DNA of 13,569 nt from JARROD01 sp037384225 (GTDB lineage: Bacteria > Pseudomonadota > Gammaproteobacteria > Pseudomonadales > Cellvibrionaceae). Made by a program: the position numbers and the translations under genes. Numbering within the stretch: position 1 is the stretch's first letter; every line of letters starts with the position of its first letter. The stretch spans positions 1 through 13,569 of the forward strand of contig JARROD010000205.1 in assembly GCA_037384225.1 (NCBI GenBank), in the 5' to 3' direction. The notes under the pieces are model-generated. The model was not told the origin of the DNA and did no database searches. It saw nothing but the letters and a program-made list of their open reading frames with translations. Positions 13,516-13,569 of this stretch are shown here, in pieces.

Positions 13516-13569
13516 ATGGCCGGCCTGATTCCCCAAGCATTTATCGATGACCTGCTCGATCGTGTTGAT
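13516..13569 (+). CDS. dnaG: DNA primase, N-terminal 18 codons (cut by window edge)
   Basis: DnaG synthesises RNA primers for DNA replication at the fork with the DnaB helicase. Only MAGLIPQAFIDDLLDRVD is visible, which matches the start of gammaproteobacterial primases (MAGxIPxxFIDDLLxRxD, just before the zinc-binding domain). Position after rpsU and yqeY supports the call. The ribosome binding site (TAGAGATAA region) is weak. Confidence 0.92.
   Translation, partial: MAGLIPQAFIDDLLDRVD

Overview
The window looks like draft-assembly chromosome from a gammaproteobacterium, probably of the Cellvibrionales/Pseudomonadales side (Cellvibrio/Saccharophagus/Teredinibacter-like). This rests on protein similarity and on gene order: dnaG, yqeY, rpsU, tsaD, folB, folK, cca, spoVR, yeaH and prkA/yeaG lie in the same neighbourhood in Pseudomonas (recalled, not searched). 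One ambiguous base (N) at 8769 shows unresolved sequence.

Layout. 1-993 (-) is the start and almost all of galE, cut by the window edge. 994-1460 is an AT-rich divergent intergenic region. 1461-6217 (+) is the three-gene stress operon prkA/yeaG - yeaH (DUF444) - spoVR/ycgB, tightly packed with a 1-nt overlap between the last two. 6201-6788 (-) is an excisionase/MerR-type HTH fused to a receiver domain, convergent with and overlapping spoVR by 17 nt. 6789-7283 is an AT-rich non-coding region holding a near-consensus sigma70 promoter and, about 210 nt further on, an intrinsic terminator with no gene between them: a candidate small RNA or attenuated leader. 7284-8357 (+) is a receiver-histidine kinase hybrid that stops before the ATP-binding G boxes. 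8417-9527 (+) is cca, broken by a frame change at the N and lacking the HD catalytic motif. 9853-10281 (+) is an Hsp20 small heat-shock protein. 10329-12305 (-) is tsaD-folB-folK. 12651-13569 (+) is rpsU-yqeY-dnaG, the start of the macromolecular synthesis operon (dnaG cut by the window edge).

Function. Much of the window is housekeeping: tRNA maturation and modification (cca, tsaD), folate synthesis (folB, folK), translation and replication initiation (rpsU, dnaG), and galactose/cell-surface sugar metabolism (galE). The prkA-yeaH-spoVR trio is a conserved but poorly understood stress and starvation module. The parts that depart from the expected gene order are the HTH-receiver and receiver-kinase pair with its repeat-rich, RNA-like intergenic region, the hsp20 insertion, and the absence of plsY between tsaD and folB. 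The regulatory pair and its intergenic region are the best candidate for something undescribed. The kinase truncation and the cca break lie about 400 nt apart, so assembly error must be excluded first.
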